DNA of 64,000 bases from Paraburkholderia susongensis (GCF_900177725.1 NZ_FXAT01000002.1:806001-870000); one strand, 5' to 3'; positions 8,698 to 24,337 are shown, counted from the first letter of the stretch. The notes: a model not told the origin generated them from the sequence alone. Program-made: numbers and translations.

Positions 8698-9324
8698 TCA
8701 GGCCGCGTGCGCGATGGGCGGCGTTGCGCGCAGGCGCTGCGACCAGTTCGCGAGCGTGCGCGTCGCGACCGGCGGCTTGCTCAGAATCGCGCTGTCGTAG
8801 CGCTTGCCTTCGAAGCGTGTGAAATCGACGATACGAAACCCCTGCCCGCGATAAAACGCGATCAGATGCGTGGCGGGCTGCGGCGTATCGAGCGCGAGCT
8901 CCGCATAGCCGCGCGTCGCGGCCCAGTGCTCGGCGAACGCGATCAGCAAGCTGCCGATGCCGCGCGCCTGCCATGCGGGCTCGACCGCAAACTGCCGCAA
9001 GCTCGCGACGTCGTCGTGCCGGTACAGCTCGCACGATGCTTCGCGATCCGAAGCATATAGCGTCATCGTGCCGACGATGCGCCCTTCGCACACCGCCACA
9101 TAGCAATCGCCGCGCATTGCGCGCTGGCGCGTCGTCTCGACGGTCTGATCCACGCACGTGCAGTTGAGCCCTTGCGCGCCGAGCGACGCGAACGCGCGAT
9201 GCAGCATCGCCGTCAAGGCAACGAACGACTCGCGCGACGCGTCGAAGCGGCGCAATTCGACATGGCCGATGCCATGACACACATAGCGAACGGGAACGGC
9301 TTGCTTGATTACGCGACGCGTCAC
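8698..9324 (-). CDS. GNAT family N-acetyltransferase
   Basis: A GNAT acetyltransferase with the acetyl-CoA pyrophosphate-binding motif Q-A-R-G-I-G-S-L-L-I and the later A-T-H-L-I-A-F-Y-R-G-Q-G-F segment typical of the fold. Transfers an acetyl group to an amine; substrate unknown. I place the start at GTG 9324 because GAGG lies 8 bases upstream of it. The frame is open to 9384, so a longer form is possible. About 45 residues before the GNAT core are unusual but not recognisable. Confidence 0.75.
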   Translation of the reverse strand: MTRRVIKQAVPVRYVCHGIGHVELRRFDASRESFVALTAMLHRAFASLGAQGLNCTCVDQTVETTRQRAMRGDCYVAVCEGRIVGTMTLYASDREASCELYRHDDVASLRQFAVEPAWQARGIGSLLIAFAEHWAATRGYAELALDTPQPATHLIAFYRGQGFRIVDFTRFEGKRYDSAILSKPPVATRTLANWSQRLRATPPIAHAA

Positions 9325-9414
9325 GTTGAGCACCTCGTGGTAACAGGATGCCCGAAGTGTAGGTTTCGCCCGTGAGCGTCTCAAGAAAAAATGTCGTAAA
9401 AACTCACATGCAAA

Positions 9415-9972
9415 TCACGCGATGTTTTCCGCTTCGTAGAGACGCCGGCCCGCGGCATCCTTGTTGCCGAGGATCGGCTCGAAGTCGATCGGCCACTCGA
9501 TGCCGATGTCGGGATCGCACCACAGGATGCAGCGCTCGAGTTCGGGAAACCAGTACTCCGTCGTTTTCCAGACGCACTCGGCGACGTCCGACAGCACGAC
9601 GAAGCCGTGCGCGAATCCGGGCGGCACCCAGATCTGCCGCTGGTTGGCGTCGCTCAGATGCTCACCGCTCCATTTGCCGAAGCTCGGCGAATTGAGGCGC
9701 ACGTCGACCGCGACGTCGAACACTTCGCCGCGCACGACGCGCACGAGCCGCCCCTGGGGACGCTGCACCTGATAATGCAGGCCGCGCAATACGCCATGCA
9801 CCGCGCGCAAATGGCGGTCCTGCACGAAGCTGAAACCTTGCGCGACGTCGTCCGCAAACTCGTCCTCGCTGAAGCTCTCGAAGCAGAAGCCGAACTCGTC
9901 GCCGAGCACTTCCGGCTCGATGAGTTTCACCTCCGGCAATGCCGTCGCCATGACCTTGTTGCCCATCGCCAC
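9415..9972 (-). CDS. rfbC: dTDP-4-dehydrorhamnose 3,5-epimerase
   Basis: A 185-residue cupin epimerase converting dTDP-4-keto-6-deoxyglucose to dTDP-4-keto-rhamnose. Family motifs are intact: F-V-Q-D-R-H-L, G-V-L-R-G-L-H-Y-Q (catalytic His), V-R-V-V-R-G-E-V-F-D-V-A-V-D, W-V-P-P-G-F-A-H-G-F, and K-T-T-E-Y with the catalytic Tyr. Starts at GTG 9972, ATG 9966 and ATG 9951 are all possible. It is separated from rfbA, rfbB and rfbD, none of which is in the window, so it may be a second copy serving exopolysaccharide synthesis. It lies downstream of an AraC-type regulator in the same orientation. Confidence 0.88.
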   Translation of the reverse strand: MAMGNKVMATALPEVKLIEPEVLGDEFGFCFESFSEDEFADDVAQGFSFVQDRHLRAVHGVLRGLHYQVQRPQGRLVRVVRGEVFDVAVDVRLNSPSFGKWSGEHLSDANQRQIWVPPGFAHGFVVLSDVAECVWKTTEYWFPELERCILWCDPDIGIEWPIDFEPILGNKDAAGRRLYEAENIA

Positions 9973-10070
9973 TGTGCTCGTAAGAAGGCTGGCCCGTGCG
10001 AATGCGGCTGCCCATCTCAGCCGCGTTCAACGGACGAAGCGCGTGCGCGCATGCACGCTATGCAGTCATG

Positions 10071-11063
10071 CTAGGCCTCGATGGCCGCCCGGCTGCGAGC
10101 GCGATACTCGGTTGGCGACAGCGCCATGCGTTTGCGGAAAATCTTCGCGAGACGATCGCCGTTGCCGGTGCCGCTGCGCCGCGCGATCTTGTCGACCGGC
10201 AATTCGGTCTCCGTCAGGAAGTTGCACGCGATGCGCAGCCGCACCTGCAACAGGTAGTCGGATGGCGTGACCTGCATTTCGTGCTTGAAGCGGCGCAGGA
10301 AATTGCGCTCGCTCATCGCGGCGACCTGCGCGGCGTCGGCGACCGACACCGGACGGTCGCAATTCGCCTCCATCCAGCGCGCGGCCGCGCGAATTTTCTC
10401 GGCGACGCTGAGCGTGCCGCCTTCGGCCGGCAGCGGCACCCACGTCGCGGCCATGTCGGGCATCACTCGATCGGCGACGCTGCGCGCGAGTTCGGCGCCG
10501 AGGTCGCGCTTGATGAACATCAGCGCGCAGCGGGCGCAGTCGTTGCGGTCGTTGGCCGCGCTGAACGCGCCTTCGCTCGCGACGGCGCCCGGATAGCGGT
10601 TCATCAGGCCGTCGTGCTCGGTGGGACCGGCGGCTTCGAGCACCAGCCGGCCCTCGCCGATCGTTTCGATTGCTCGCGTGCGCGATTGCACCACTCGCAG
10701 CCAGTTGAGCAGGCGCTCGTCGCGCGCGGCCGCATGCGCGCCGGAACCGCCCGCGATGAACAGCACGTCGAAGCCGCTGCTGAAACGCGTGTCGATCCGG
10801 TCGGTCCAGATTCGCGCCAATGAGGAACTCGCGACGTTGCCGCCGTCCATCGACAGAAACTGCACTTCGTACGGCGGATCTTCGCCGCCGCGCGTGTCCG
10901 ACAGCTCATTCGCGCTCTGGAACATTTCGACCACGGTGCCGGGACCGAGCAGCCAGAAACCGTCGAACAGCAGGATGCCGATTCGCCGCGCCGCAGTACG
11001 GACGTTCAAGGCCGGCGTGTGTAGCCACGTAATTCTCGCTGTATCAAGATGCATTTGCGGCAT
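10071..11063 (-). CDS. GlxA-type AraC-family regulator (DJ-1/PfpI plus AraC HTH)
   Basis: A 330-residue protein. Residues 25-185 form a DJ-1/PfpI-like domain (G-I-L-L-F-D-G-F; F-I-A-G-G-S-G-A), but the usual nucleophile-elbow cysteine is not obvious, as is common in regulators of this class. Residues 225-325 are an AraC/XylS double helix-turn-helix (V-A-D-A-A-Q-V-A-A-M-S-E-R-N-F-L-R-R-F). The start ATG 11063 is chosen over an upstream in-frame codon. The next gene in the same direction is rfbC, and an AT-rich gap lies upstream. A role in surface polysaccharide control is inferred only from the neighbour. Confidence 0.8.
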   Translation of the reverse strand: MPQMHLDTARITWLHTPALNVRTAARRIGILLFDGFWLLGPGTVVEMFQSANELSDTRGGEDPPYEVQFLSMDGGNVASSSLARIWTDRIDTRFSSGFDVLFIAGGSGAHAAARDERLLNWLRVVQSRTRAIETIGEGRLVLEAAGPTEHDGLMNRYPGAVASEGAFSAANDRNDCARCALMFIKRDLGAELARSVADRVMPDMAATWVPLPAEGGTLSVAEKIRAAARWMEANCDRPVSVADAAQVAAMSERNFLRRFKHEMQVTPSDYLLQVRLRIACNFLTETELPVDKIARRSGTGNGDRLAKIFRKRMALSPTEYRARSRAAIEA

Positions 11064-11836
11064 GATTTTCCCCAAACGGTCAGATGTCGTGGACCCCGAG
11101 GCCCCGTACCTGGACGGAACGAGAGAATGAATTATTACGGCCGAGACCAGCAACGCTGCCGTTTAAACGATTGAGGTTGATGTTAGCGGAATGGATCGCG
11201 CTAGTAAATTTGAAAAACGGATTTCATCACGAAAGCGAATGTATGAAGAAAACCGCTATTGCGGCTTTGATATGAGCGCACCGCGCCACTGTACCGCCAT
11301 CGCGAAGCTGCCCGCGCGGCATTGCCAGCATCATAGCGCAGAGCCCTTACAGAAGGCCTTTTCGTGAATTCCACCGAACTTTACGATAATGCGAATCGCG
11401 CTGATTCGCGCACATCCGCCCGCTTCTCCGGCAGTTCAAAAGTGTTTCAGATCTGAACTGAAAATTGATCTTATGGTGATCGATCAACCGGTATTTCTTA
11501 TTCGCAAAGCGGCAATTCATGGCTCGAACAATGAGCCGCATCGAAATTATTTCAAATCACACCGAATCAATATTTAAATGCAGATTTATTAAACATCCAA
11601 AAATGTTTCTATATTGAAACATCGAGGCTTTTTTCGTCTGACTTAAACCAATATGCGCGGGGAGACGATTAAAGATCAGATGATTGAATGCGGTGCAGCA
11701 ATCAACAGGTGTTGAGGGGCGTGGAGATGCGCCGCTGCAACCTTCCAGGTTGCAACGGCGCACGGTGGGACACAAGTGGAACAACCAGAAAAAGCGGCGC
11801 AGGCCATGCCCGCCTGCCGCCTCGCTGCGCTACCTG
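11064..11836. other. AT-rich gap of 773 bp, with a signal-peptide-like remnant
   Basis: The stretch 11150-11680 is clearly AT-richer than its surroundings and has no supportable full gene. At 11243-11275 there is a 10-codon frame reading M-K-K-T-A-I-A-A-L-I then TGA, which looks like the first residues of a porin or outer-membrane-protein signal peptide cut short. The rest probably contains the promoter of the AraC-type regulator gene; nothing else is recognised. Confidence 0.5.
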
Positions 11837-17914
<6,078 letters not shown>

Positions 17915-17941
17915 CGGAAGCCTGGTTGCAGCGAGATACTA

Positions 17942-17961
17942 TACTGTATGTTTATACAGTT
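17942..17961. promoter_or_regulatory. LexA (SOS) box upstream of the double UvrA gene
   Basis: TACTGTATGTTTATACAGTT closely matches the enterobacterial/betaproteobacterial LexA consensus TACTGTATATATATACAGTA, with the CTGT-N8-ACAG core intact. It ends 28 bp upstream of the furthest start of the minus-strand UvrA gene and is 158 bp from the end of the racemase gene, so it can only serve the UvrA gene. Confidence 0.85.
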
Positions 17962-18119
17962 TTCCATGACGGGGCTCGGTGTGTTTTCGAGCCCTGATGG
18001 ATGGAGATAGCGGGGATAGCCGGCGTGGCAAGCCGCGGGCAGGACCGCGGCCCGGCACCCAGACAGGGACGGAACGGCAACTACGGGAAAACGCAATCGC
18101 AGGAGCAGCCAAAGCGCGT

Positions 18120-19634
18120 CTAGCCGACCGCGCTCTCCACCCGCGAGCGGTCCGCCAGCGGCGGCATCGCGCAATCGGCCGCCGCATCCCGCGCGGCACG
18201 GCCACTCAGCGCATACGCGACGCAGCGCCTCGCCAGCACCTCGGCCGGATCGACGAGCCGCACCACGCGCCCGCCCGGGCACGCGAGCACGGAATCGCGC
18301 AACATCAGCGGCAGTTCCGTGCACGCGAGCACGATCACCTGCACGCCCTGCGCGACCAGATCGTCGACCGCGGCAGCGAGATCGTCACAGCATTCGCCCG
18401 TCAGGTAACCCGCCTTCGCGCCCTTCGGCCCGTAAATGGCGTTCATCAGACGCGCCTGCGCGGATGGGGACGGCGCAATCTGCGCAAAGCCGCGCGCCGC
18501 GAGCGCCTTTTCGTACACGCGGCTCGCGAGCGTGCCCGAGGTGCCGAGCACGCCCACTTCGCGCAAGCCCGGAAAGGCCTCGCGCAGATAATCGGCGGTA
18601 CAGGCCGGCATATTGACGATCGGCGCGCGCAGCGCCGGCTGGATCCGCTCGACGAACGCATGCGCCGTGTTGCACGGAATCGCGATCAGATCCGCGCCGC
18701 CCTCTTCGAGCGTCTTGCACGCGGCATAGAGCGCGAGCGTCGGATCGTCGCCGTCGCCGAGCAGCGCCTCGGTGCGGTCCGGAATCTGCGGGTTCTGCTC
18801 GACGATCACCTTGAGATGGTCCTGATCGCGCGCGGCCGGCGTGTTGCGCACGAGCTTGCCCATGAAGTCCACGGTCGCGGCCGGCCCGATTCCGCCGACC
18901 ACGCCGATCCTGAACTGCCGCTGCGGCTGCGTGTACTGCTCCGCCGCGACGTAGCGCGCATAGACCTGGTTCGTGTCGACGAGCGGCACGTCGAGACGCC
19001 CGAGCGCGCGCAGCACGAGACCGATTTCCGCGAGCCCCGGCACGATGATCTCGACGCCCTGCGCGACGAGATCCGCGCACGCCGCGCGCAGCAACTCGAC
19101 CGGCCTGCCGTACAGACGGCCGTTGCGGATGCCCTCGTCGCCATACACCGCGCTCGTCACGCAGTCGAAGCCCGTTTCGTTGCGTGGATGGCGCACGTCG
19201 AACTGGCCGGCCTCGAAATAACGCTCGAAGAGCCCGTTTTCGCGGATCGCCGCGCATGTCAGCACGCCGATGCGCCGCGCCGACGGATACGTGCGGCGCA
19301 CATGCGCCGAGAGCGCCGTCATGATGTTGGCGACCGGCACGGCGACATTCGCCGCGAGTTCGTCGATAAAGGTATGGCTCAGAAAGCACGGCAGGACGAT
19401 GGCATCGACACCGCGTTTTTCGAACACGCGCATCGTATCGAACACGTGAATCTTGAACTGGGCATCGGCCGCGTCCAGCGCCGCATCTCCCTGCCAGGCG
19501 CGCGGCTCGAGAATCAGATCGAAGGGGCGCGCCGCGCCCGGCCGCCGCGACGCCGTGCTCATCCTGCCGAGGATGTCGGCGCTGGCGAGTTGCGCCGCGC
19601 CCGTCGCCACACCGAGCGAACGAAAGCGATTCAT
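18120..19634 (-). CDS. Fused tandem Asp/Glu racemase family protein
   Basis: A 504-residue protein made of two aspartate/glutamate racemase modules. The C-terminal module (from about 240) is complete: G-V-V-G-G-I-G-P-A-A-T, catalytic C321 in P-C-N-T-A-H and C438 in A-C-T-E-L-P. The N-terminal module keeps the first cysteine (C83, P-C-F-L-S-H) but the second is replaced in V-P-G-L-A-E-I-G near residue 200, so it is probably not a two-base racemase. The family interconverts L- and D-amino acids such as aspartate without a cofactor. Typical members are about 230-250 residues, so this is a duplication-fusion. Its role is not indicated by the neighbours. Confidence 0.8.
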   Translation of the reverse strand: MNRFRSLGVATGAAQLASADILGRMSTASRRPGAARPFDLILEPRAWQGDAALDAADAQFKIHVFDTMRVFEKRGVDAIVLPCFLSHTFIDELAANVAVPVANIMTALSAHVRRTYPSARRIGVLTCAAIRENGLFERYFEAGQFDVRHPRNETGFDCVTSAVYGDEGIRNGRLYGRPVELLRAACADLVAQGVEIIVPGLAEIGLVLRALGRLDVPLVDTNQVYARYVAAEQYTQPQRQFRIGVVGGIGPAATVDFMGKLVRNTPAARDQDHLKVIVEQNPQIPDRTEALLGDGDDPTLALYAACKTLEEGGADLIAIPCNTAHAFVERIQPALRAPIVNMPACTADYLREAFPGLREVGVLGTSGTLASRVYEKALAARGFAQIAPSPSAQARLMNAIYGPKGAKAGYLTGECCDDLAAAVDDLVAQGVQVIVLACTELPLMLRDSVLACPGGRVVRLVDPAEVLARRCVAYALSGRAARDAAADCAMPPLADRSRVESAVG

Positions 19635-19780
19635 GGTGAGTTCCCCCGTCGTTTTAGCCGCTCCCCCTGATAACGGACGGCTTTCTGCGCGCTTGAGGAT
19701 GACACTATGTGCCTCGCATATGTCGTGGGGTTAACCACGAAACAGCATCCCTTTGCGTTATGGCGACGGGTGTAACGGAG

Positions 19781-19815
19781 AAAAAAACGCCCGAGCGGAG
19801 CGACCCGCTCAGGCG
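19781..19815 (-). terminator. Intrinsic terminator after the MHS transporter gene
   Basis: Read on the minus strand, a GC-rich stem (GCCTGAGCGG with CCGCTCGGGC) is followed by seven T, 11 bases after the stop of the transporter at 19826. It closes the acyl-CoA dehydrogenase operon. Confidence 0.75.
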
Positions 19816-19825
19816 ATTCGCCGGT

Positions 19826-21139
19826 TCAGGCCGCCTCGGCTACGCCGGGCGCCGTGCCGCGCTTGCGGCGCTCGAGCGTGCCGATGCACACCAGCGAAAC
19901 GCCGGCAAGGCACGTGTAGAACACGGCGAGCGGCCACCACGCGCCCGGATACTGATGCGCGAGCAAGGTTCCGACCAGCGGCGTCAGACCACCGGCGAGC
20001 GCCGCGCACAACTGGTAGGACAGCGAAATCGCCGAATAACGCACGCGCACCGCGAACGCGGTCGACATGAAGCCGGCCATCACCGCATACGAACTCGACA
20101 TGCACATGACCGCGATCGCGATGCCGGCCACGATCGCCACGGGCCGCCCAGTCGAGACCAGCGCGAACATCGGATACGGCGAAAGCATCGCGAGCGCGGC
20201 CGCGCCTTTCAGGAAGCGTCCGGTGCCGATGTGTTGCGCGAACCAGCCCGAGCCCAGCTGCGTGAACAGCTGGATGAACGCGACCACGAACAGGCAGTCG
20301 AGAATCAGCGAACGGTCGAGGCCGAGCGTCTGCGTCGTGTAATTGAGCATGAACGTATTGACGAACCACGCGCCGGCCACGCCGATCACGTTCGCGCCGA
20401 GGCACAGCAGCACCGTGCGCCACGCGTCGCGCAGCACTTCCGCGATCGGCAGCGCGGCCACGCGGCGCTGCTCCTTGAGCGCGCTGAATTCCGGCGATTC
20501 GCTGACGCCCGCGCGGATCAGCAGACCGACCACGAGCAGCACCGCGCTCGCGAGAAACGGCAGCCGCCAGCCCCAGTCGAGAAACGCGTTCTTGTCCATC
20601 GACGCCACCGCGCGGAACGCAAGCAGCGACAGGATCAGACCGGCCGGGCTGCCCAGTTGCGCGAACGACGCGAAGAACGTGCGCTTTTCCTGCGGCGCGT
20701 GTTCGCTCGCCATCAGCACCGCGCCGCCCCACTCGCCGCCGATCGCGATGCCTTGCGCGACGCGCAGCAGCACGAGCAGCACCGGCGCCCACGTGCCCGC
20801 GCTCGCGTAGGTCGGCAAAAAGCCGATGCCGACCGTGCCGACGCCCATGATGGCAAGCGTCGCCACGAGCGCTTTCTTGCGGCCGATACGGTCGCCGAGG
20901 TGGCCGAACACGAGGCCCCCGAACGGCCGCGCGAAGAAGCCGACCGCGAAGGTGCCGAACGAGGCGAGCGTCGCGAAGAACGGATCGCCGCCGGGGAAGA
21001 ACAGCTTGCCGAAGATCAGCGCCGAAGCGGTGGCGTAGATGTAAAAGTCGTACCACTCGATGGTGGTGCCGACGAACGCGGCGGCTGCCGCGCGCGTGGG
21101 TTGCCGGGTGGCGGCGTGAACGTCTGGCTCGCGATGCAT
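19826..21139 (-). CDS. MHS-family MFS transporter
   Basis: A 437-residue metabolite:H+ symporter. The TM1 motif G-T-T-I-E-W-Y-D-F-Y-I-Y and the loop motifs G-H-L-G-D-R-I-G-R-K-K and R-V-A-Q-G-I-A-I-G-G-E-W-G-G are diagnostic of the shikimate/ketoglutarate/dicarboxylate branch. About 12 helices. It is the last gene of the unit with the CoA-transferase and acyl-CoA dehydrogenase, 86 bp downstream of the former, and likely imports the acid that those enzymes activate and oxidise. Substrate not determinable. Confidence 0.88.
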   Translation of the reverse strand: MHREPDVHAATRQPTRAAAAAFVGTTIEWYDFYIYATASALIFGKLFFPGGDPFFATLASFGTFAVGFFARPFGGLVFGHLGDRIGRKKALVATLAIMGVGTVGIGFLPTYASAGTWAPVLLVLLRVAQGIAIGGEWGGAVLMASEHAPQEKRTFFASFAQLGSPAGLILSLLAFRAVASMDKNAFLDWGWRLPFLASAVLLVVGLLIRAGVSESPEFSALKEQRRVAALPIAEVLRDAWRTVLLCLGANVIGVAGAWFVNTFMLNYTTQTLGLDRSLILDCLFVVAFIQLFTQLGSGWFAQHIGTGRFLKGAAALAMLSPYPMFALVSTGRPVAIVAGIAIAVMCMSSSYAVMAGFMSTAFAVRVRYSAISLSYQLCAALAGGLTPLVGTLLAHQYPGAWWPLAVFYTCLAGVSLVCIGTLERRKRGTAPGVAEAA

Positions 21140-21225
21140 ATCGATGTCTCCGGAATCTTTCTTATGGATGGCGCGGCCTCTGCGTGCCGTCGCCGGAAAA
21201 CTGCCTCACCGGTTGCGGCGAGGCG

Positions 21226-22491
21226 TCAGGTCTTGAGTGCTTCGGCCTGGGCCTGCTCCGCGCTCTGCGCGACCGGCGCGCCGGACCTCAGCACGCCGGC
21301 GTCGAACAGACGCCGCTGCGTGTCGCCGTCGATGCCGAGCGCGTCGAGCACTTCGCGCGTGTCGGCGCCGAGCACCGGCGGCGCGCTGCGATACGTGGCC
21401 GGGGTACGCGACAGCTTGATCGGCGACGCGGTGCCGCGGTACTCCCCCATCTCGATCACCATGCCGCGATGCAAGGTATGCGGATGCTGCGCGACGACGT
21501 CGACGGTCTGCACCGGCCCGCACGGCACGCCGAGGCGGATCAGATCCTGTGCGAGCGGCTCGCACTCGTATTTCGCGAGCAGGTTTTCGAGCGCAGCCTT
21601 CAGCGGCTCGCGATGCCCGCAGCGGCTGCGGTTGTCGGCGAAACGCGGATCGCCGGCGAGCTCGGGCGCGCCGAGATGCGCGCACAGCTTCGCGAACTGC
21701 CGGTCGTTGCCGACCGCGAGAAAGATCGGTGCGGTCGCGGTGCGGTAGCTGTCGTACGGCGTGATGTTCGGATGCGCGTTGCCGCTGCGCTGCGGCGTGC
21801 GGCCCGAGCCGAAGTAGTTCGGCAGATGCGGATGCAGCAGCGACACGCCGCAGTCGTACAGCGCGATATCGATCGACTGGCCGCGCCCGCTCTTCGTGCG
21901 CTCGGCGAGCGCGAGCAGAATGCCGGCGAGCGCATTGAGGCCCGTGACCATATCGACGACCGGCAGGCCGACGCGCGTGGCGGGGCCGTCGCGCTCGCCG
22001 TTCACGCTCATCAGGCCGGTCATCGCCTGGATCGCGGCGTCGTAGCCGGGCAGGCCGCCGAGCGGACCATCGGGGCCGAAGCCGGACACCGCGCAATGGA
22101 TCAGCTTCGGGAAGCGCTCGCGCAACACGCGCTCGTAGTCCATGCCCCAGCGCGCGAGCGTGCCGGGCTTGAAGTTTTCGACCAGCACGTCGGCGTCTTC
22201 GAGCAGCTTCCACAGGATCGCTCGGCCTTCCTCGCACGAGAGATCGACCGAAATGCCCTGCTTGTTGCGGTTCACGCCCGCGAAGTACCACGCGGTGTCG
22301 CCGTAAAACGGCGGCCCCCAGCCACGCGTTTCGTCGCCGTCGGGCGGTTCGAGCTTGATGACCTGCGCACCGTGATCGGCGAGCGCCTGGGTGCAGTACG
22401 GGCCGCCGAGCACGCGGCTCAGATCGACCACCTTGATGCCTTGCAGCGCGCCGTGGCCGCCGGAATCGCCATGCTTCGCGTGAGCACTCAT
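21226..22491 (-). CDS. Class III CoA-transferase (CaiB/BaiF family)
   Basis: A 421-residue family III CoA-transferase that moves CoA between carboxylic acids. Family segments include G-I-K-V-V-D-L-S-R-V-L-G-G-P-Y near the N terminus, N-R-N-K-Q-G-I-S-V-D-L, L-V-E-N-F-K-P-G and the G-Y-D-A-A-I-Q-A-M-T-G-L-M region with the catalytic aspartate. Its start overlaps the stop of the upstream acyl-CoA dehydrogenase gene (ATGA), so the two enzymes are translationally coupled. Together they suggest activation of an acid to its CoA ester followed by alpha,beta-dehydrogenation. Confidence 0.88.
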   Translation of the reverse strand: MSAHAKHGDSGGHGALQGIKVVDLSRVLGGPYCTQALADHGAQVIKLEPPDGDETRGWGPPFYGDTAWYFAGVNRNKQGISVDLSCEEGRAILWKLLEDADVLVENFKPGTLARWGMDYERVLRERFPKLIHCAVSGFGPDGPLGGLPGYDAAIQAMTGLMSVNGERDGPATRVGLPVVDMVTGLNALAGILLALAERTKSGRGQSIDIALYDCGVSLLHPHLPNYFGSGRTPQRSGNAHPNITPYDSYRTATAPIFLAVGNDRQFAKLCAHLGAPELAGDPRFADNRSRCGHREPLKAALENLLAKYECEPLAQDLIRLGVPCGPVQTVDVVAQHPHTLHRGMVIEMGEYRGTASPIKLSRTPATYRSAPPVLGADTREVLDALGIDGDTQRRLFDAGVLRSGAPVAQSAEQAQAEALKT

Positions 22492-24254
22492 TGCTCATCT
22501 CCCGCGGGCAGCAGGCGCAGCGCCTGTTCGAGCGTCACGGGGCGGTCGTTGACGAGCGCGTCGACCACCTCGATTTCGTCGTCGGCGCCGCGCAATTCGA
22601 GCGGATCGGACGGCAACAGCTTGTGCCGCACCACGAGATGCGCGAGCGCGAGACGCCGGTAGTCCGGCGCGAGGCGCGCGCCTTCGCAGGCCATCAGCAC
22701 CGCGGTGCTCGCGTGATAGAGCGCGGAGCCGGCCTGGCGCACCCATTCGTCGCGGCCGGAATCGGCGACGCTCGCGAGCGTGTCGCAGGCGCGCGTCACG
22801 CTCCAGCGCAGCAGCGCGAGGCTCCGCGCGGGCAGGCCAGCCGCGCCGAGCAGATCCTGCAGATAGACGCGCAGCGGCTCGAGCGCGCCGTCGCGCTTGG
22901 CGGCCCGCGCGATGTCGAGCGCGACGATATTGCTCGTGCCTTCCCAGATCGAGCCGAGATGCGCATCGCGCACGAGCCGCGCGTCGCTCCATTCCTCGAT
23001 GTAGCCCGTGCCGCCGCGCACTTCCATCGCGTCGCCGGTGACGCGGCGCGCGTCGCGGCATGCACGGAACTTGATGAGCGGCGTGAGGATGCGCACGCAC
23101 TTCGCGGCCTGGCGATCTCCCGCATCGGCCTGTTGCAGCAGCAGCGCGATGCGCATGAACATCGAGCGCGACTGCTCGGCCGGCAGCATCATCTTGACGA
23201 GCTGCCGCTGCATGAGCGGCATCGAGATCAGCTTGCGGCCGAATGCCTCGCGATTGCGCGCGATGTGCAGCGCCTCGGTCAGCGCGCGGCGCATCAGACC
23301 CGCGGCGCGCACGCCGTTCGAGAGCCGCGACATGTTGATCATGTCGGCCATCTGGTGAAAGCCGCGCCCCACTTCGCCGATCAGATACGCGAGCGCGCCT
23401 TCGAGCACGATCTCGCCGCTTGCCATCGAACGGCTGCCCAGCTTCTCCTTCAGGCGGATGATCCGGTAGCTGTTGCGCGAGCCGTCCGGCAGGGTCTTCG
23501 GCAACAGGAAGAGACCGAGACCGTTGATGCCCTCGGGCGCGCCGTCGGGGCGCGCCAGCACCATCGCGAGATCGGCGTCGGCGTTCGAGCAGAACCATTT
23601 GTCGCCGTACAGACGCCATTGCCGCTCGCCGTTCGCATCGGTTTCGAGCGCCGCGCGCGTCGCGATACGCGCGACGTCGGAGCCGGCCGCCTGCTCGGTC
23701 ATGAACATCGCGCCCTGGTAGAGCGTGTCGAAATCACGCGAGGCGAGCATCGGCAGAAACCGCGCGACCAGTTCCGGCGCGCCGAACCGGCGCAATGTGC
23801 GCGTGAGCGAATCGGTCATGCTGACCGGACAGCACAGGCCGAATTCCGCCTGCACGAACAGGAACGTCAGCGCGTATTTGACGAGCGGCGGTGGCGGCGT
23901 CTTGCCGTCGCGCGTCTCGTGGCTCATCGACGCGAGGCCGAGTTCCGCATAGGCCACGCGTTCGAGCGCAACGTAGTCGGGATGCTTGTCGATGCTTTGC
24001 AGCGCCTCGCCGCGCCGCGTGCGATGCCGCAATGCCGGCGGGTTCTTGTCGGCGGACAGCGCCCATAGATCGAGTTCTTCGGAGGCGCGCTGGCCGAGCG
24101 ACACGAACTGGCTTTCGAGTTCCTCGTACAGCGTGTCGCCGAGATGCACCCTCAACAGGCGTGCGAGATCGGGATCGCTCGAGAAGAAGTTGATGCCGCG
24201 GCTATCGGGAATATTGGACGAGCCGTGGGCCGGCTGCGCGATGGTTTCGCTCAT
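22488..24254 (-). CDS. Acyl-CoA dehydrogenase
   Basis: A 588-residue flavoprotein of the acyl-CoA dehydrogenase family. It is longer than the usual 380-400 residues and resembles the larger AidB-like/AcdB group with extra C-terminal sequence. Visible family parts: M-T-E-Q-A-A-G-S-D-V, W-F-C-S-N-A-D-A-D-L, L-K-E-K-L-G-S-R-S-M-A-S-G-E-I, and the W-E-G-T-S-N-I-V-A-L-D FAD-binding segment. Start ATG 24254 follows a strong AAGGAGA site. First gene of the operon with the CoA-transferase and MHS transporter. Divergent from a LysR gene. Confidence 0.88.
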   Translation of the reverse strand: MSETIAQPAHGSSNIPDSRGINFFSSDPDLARLLRVHLGDTLYEELESQFVSLGQRASEELDLWALSADKNPPALRHRTRRGEALQSIDKHPDYVALERVAYAELGLASMSHETRDGKTPPPPLVKYALTFLFVQAEFGLCCPVSMTDSLTRTLRRFGAPELVARFLPMLASRDFDTLYQGAMFMTEQAAGSDVARIATRAALETDANGERQWRLYGDKWFCSNADADLAMVLARPDGAPEGINGLGLFLLPKTLPDGSRNSYRIIRLKEKLGSRSMASGEIVLEGALAYLIGEVGRGFHQMADMINMSRLSNGVRAAGLMRRALTEALHIARNREAFGRKLISMPLMQRQLVKMMLPAEQSRSMFMRIALLLQQADAGDRQAAKCVRILTPLIKFRACRDARRVTGDAMEVRGGTGYIEEWSDARLVRDAHLGSIWEGTSNIVALDIARAAKRDGALEPLRVYLQDLLGAAGLPARSLALLRWSVTRACDTLASVADSGRDEWVRQAGSALYHASTAVLMACEGARLAPDYRRLALAHLVVRHKLLPSDPLELRGADDEIEVVDALVNDRPVTLEQALRLLPAGDEQ

Positions 24255-24337
24255 GCTTGTCTCCTTTGTGGAAGGCAGCATAGAAGCGGCTTCGATAATC
24301 GTCTAATACAACTTATATCCGGTACGATAGACCCAGC

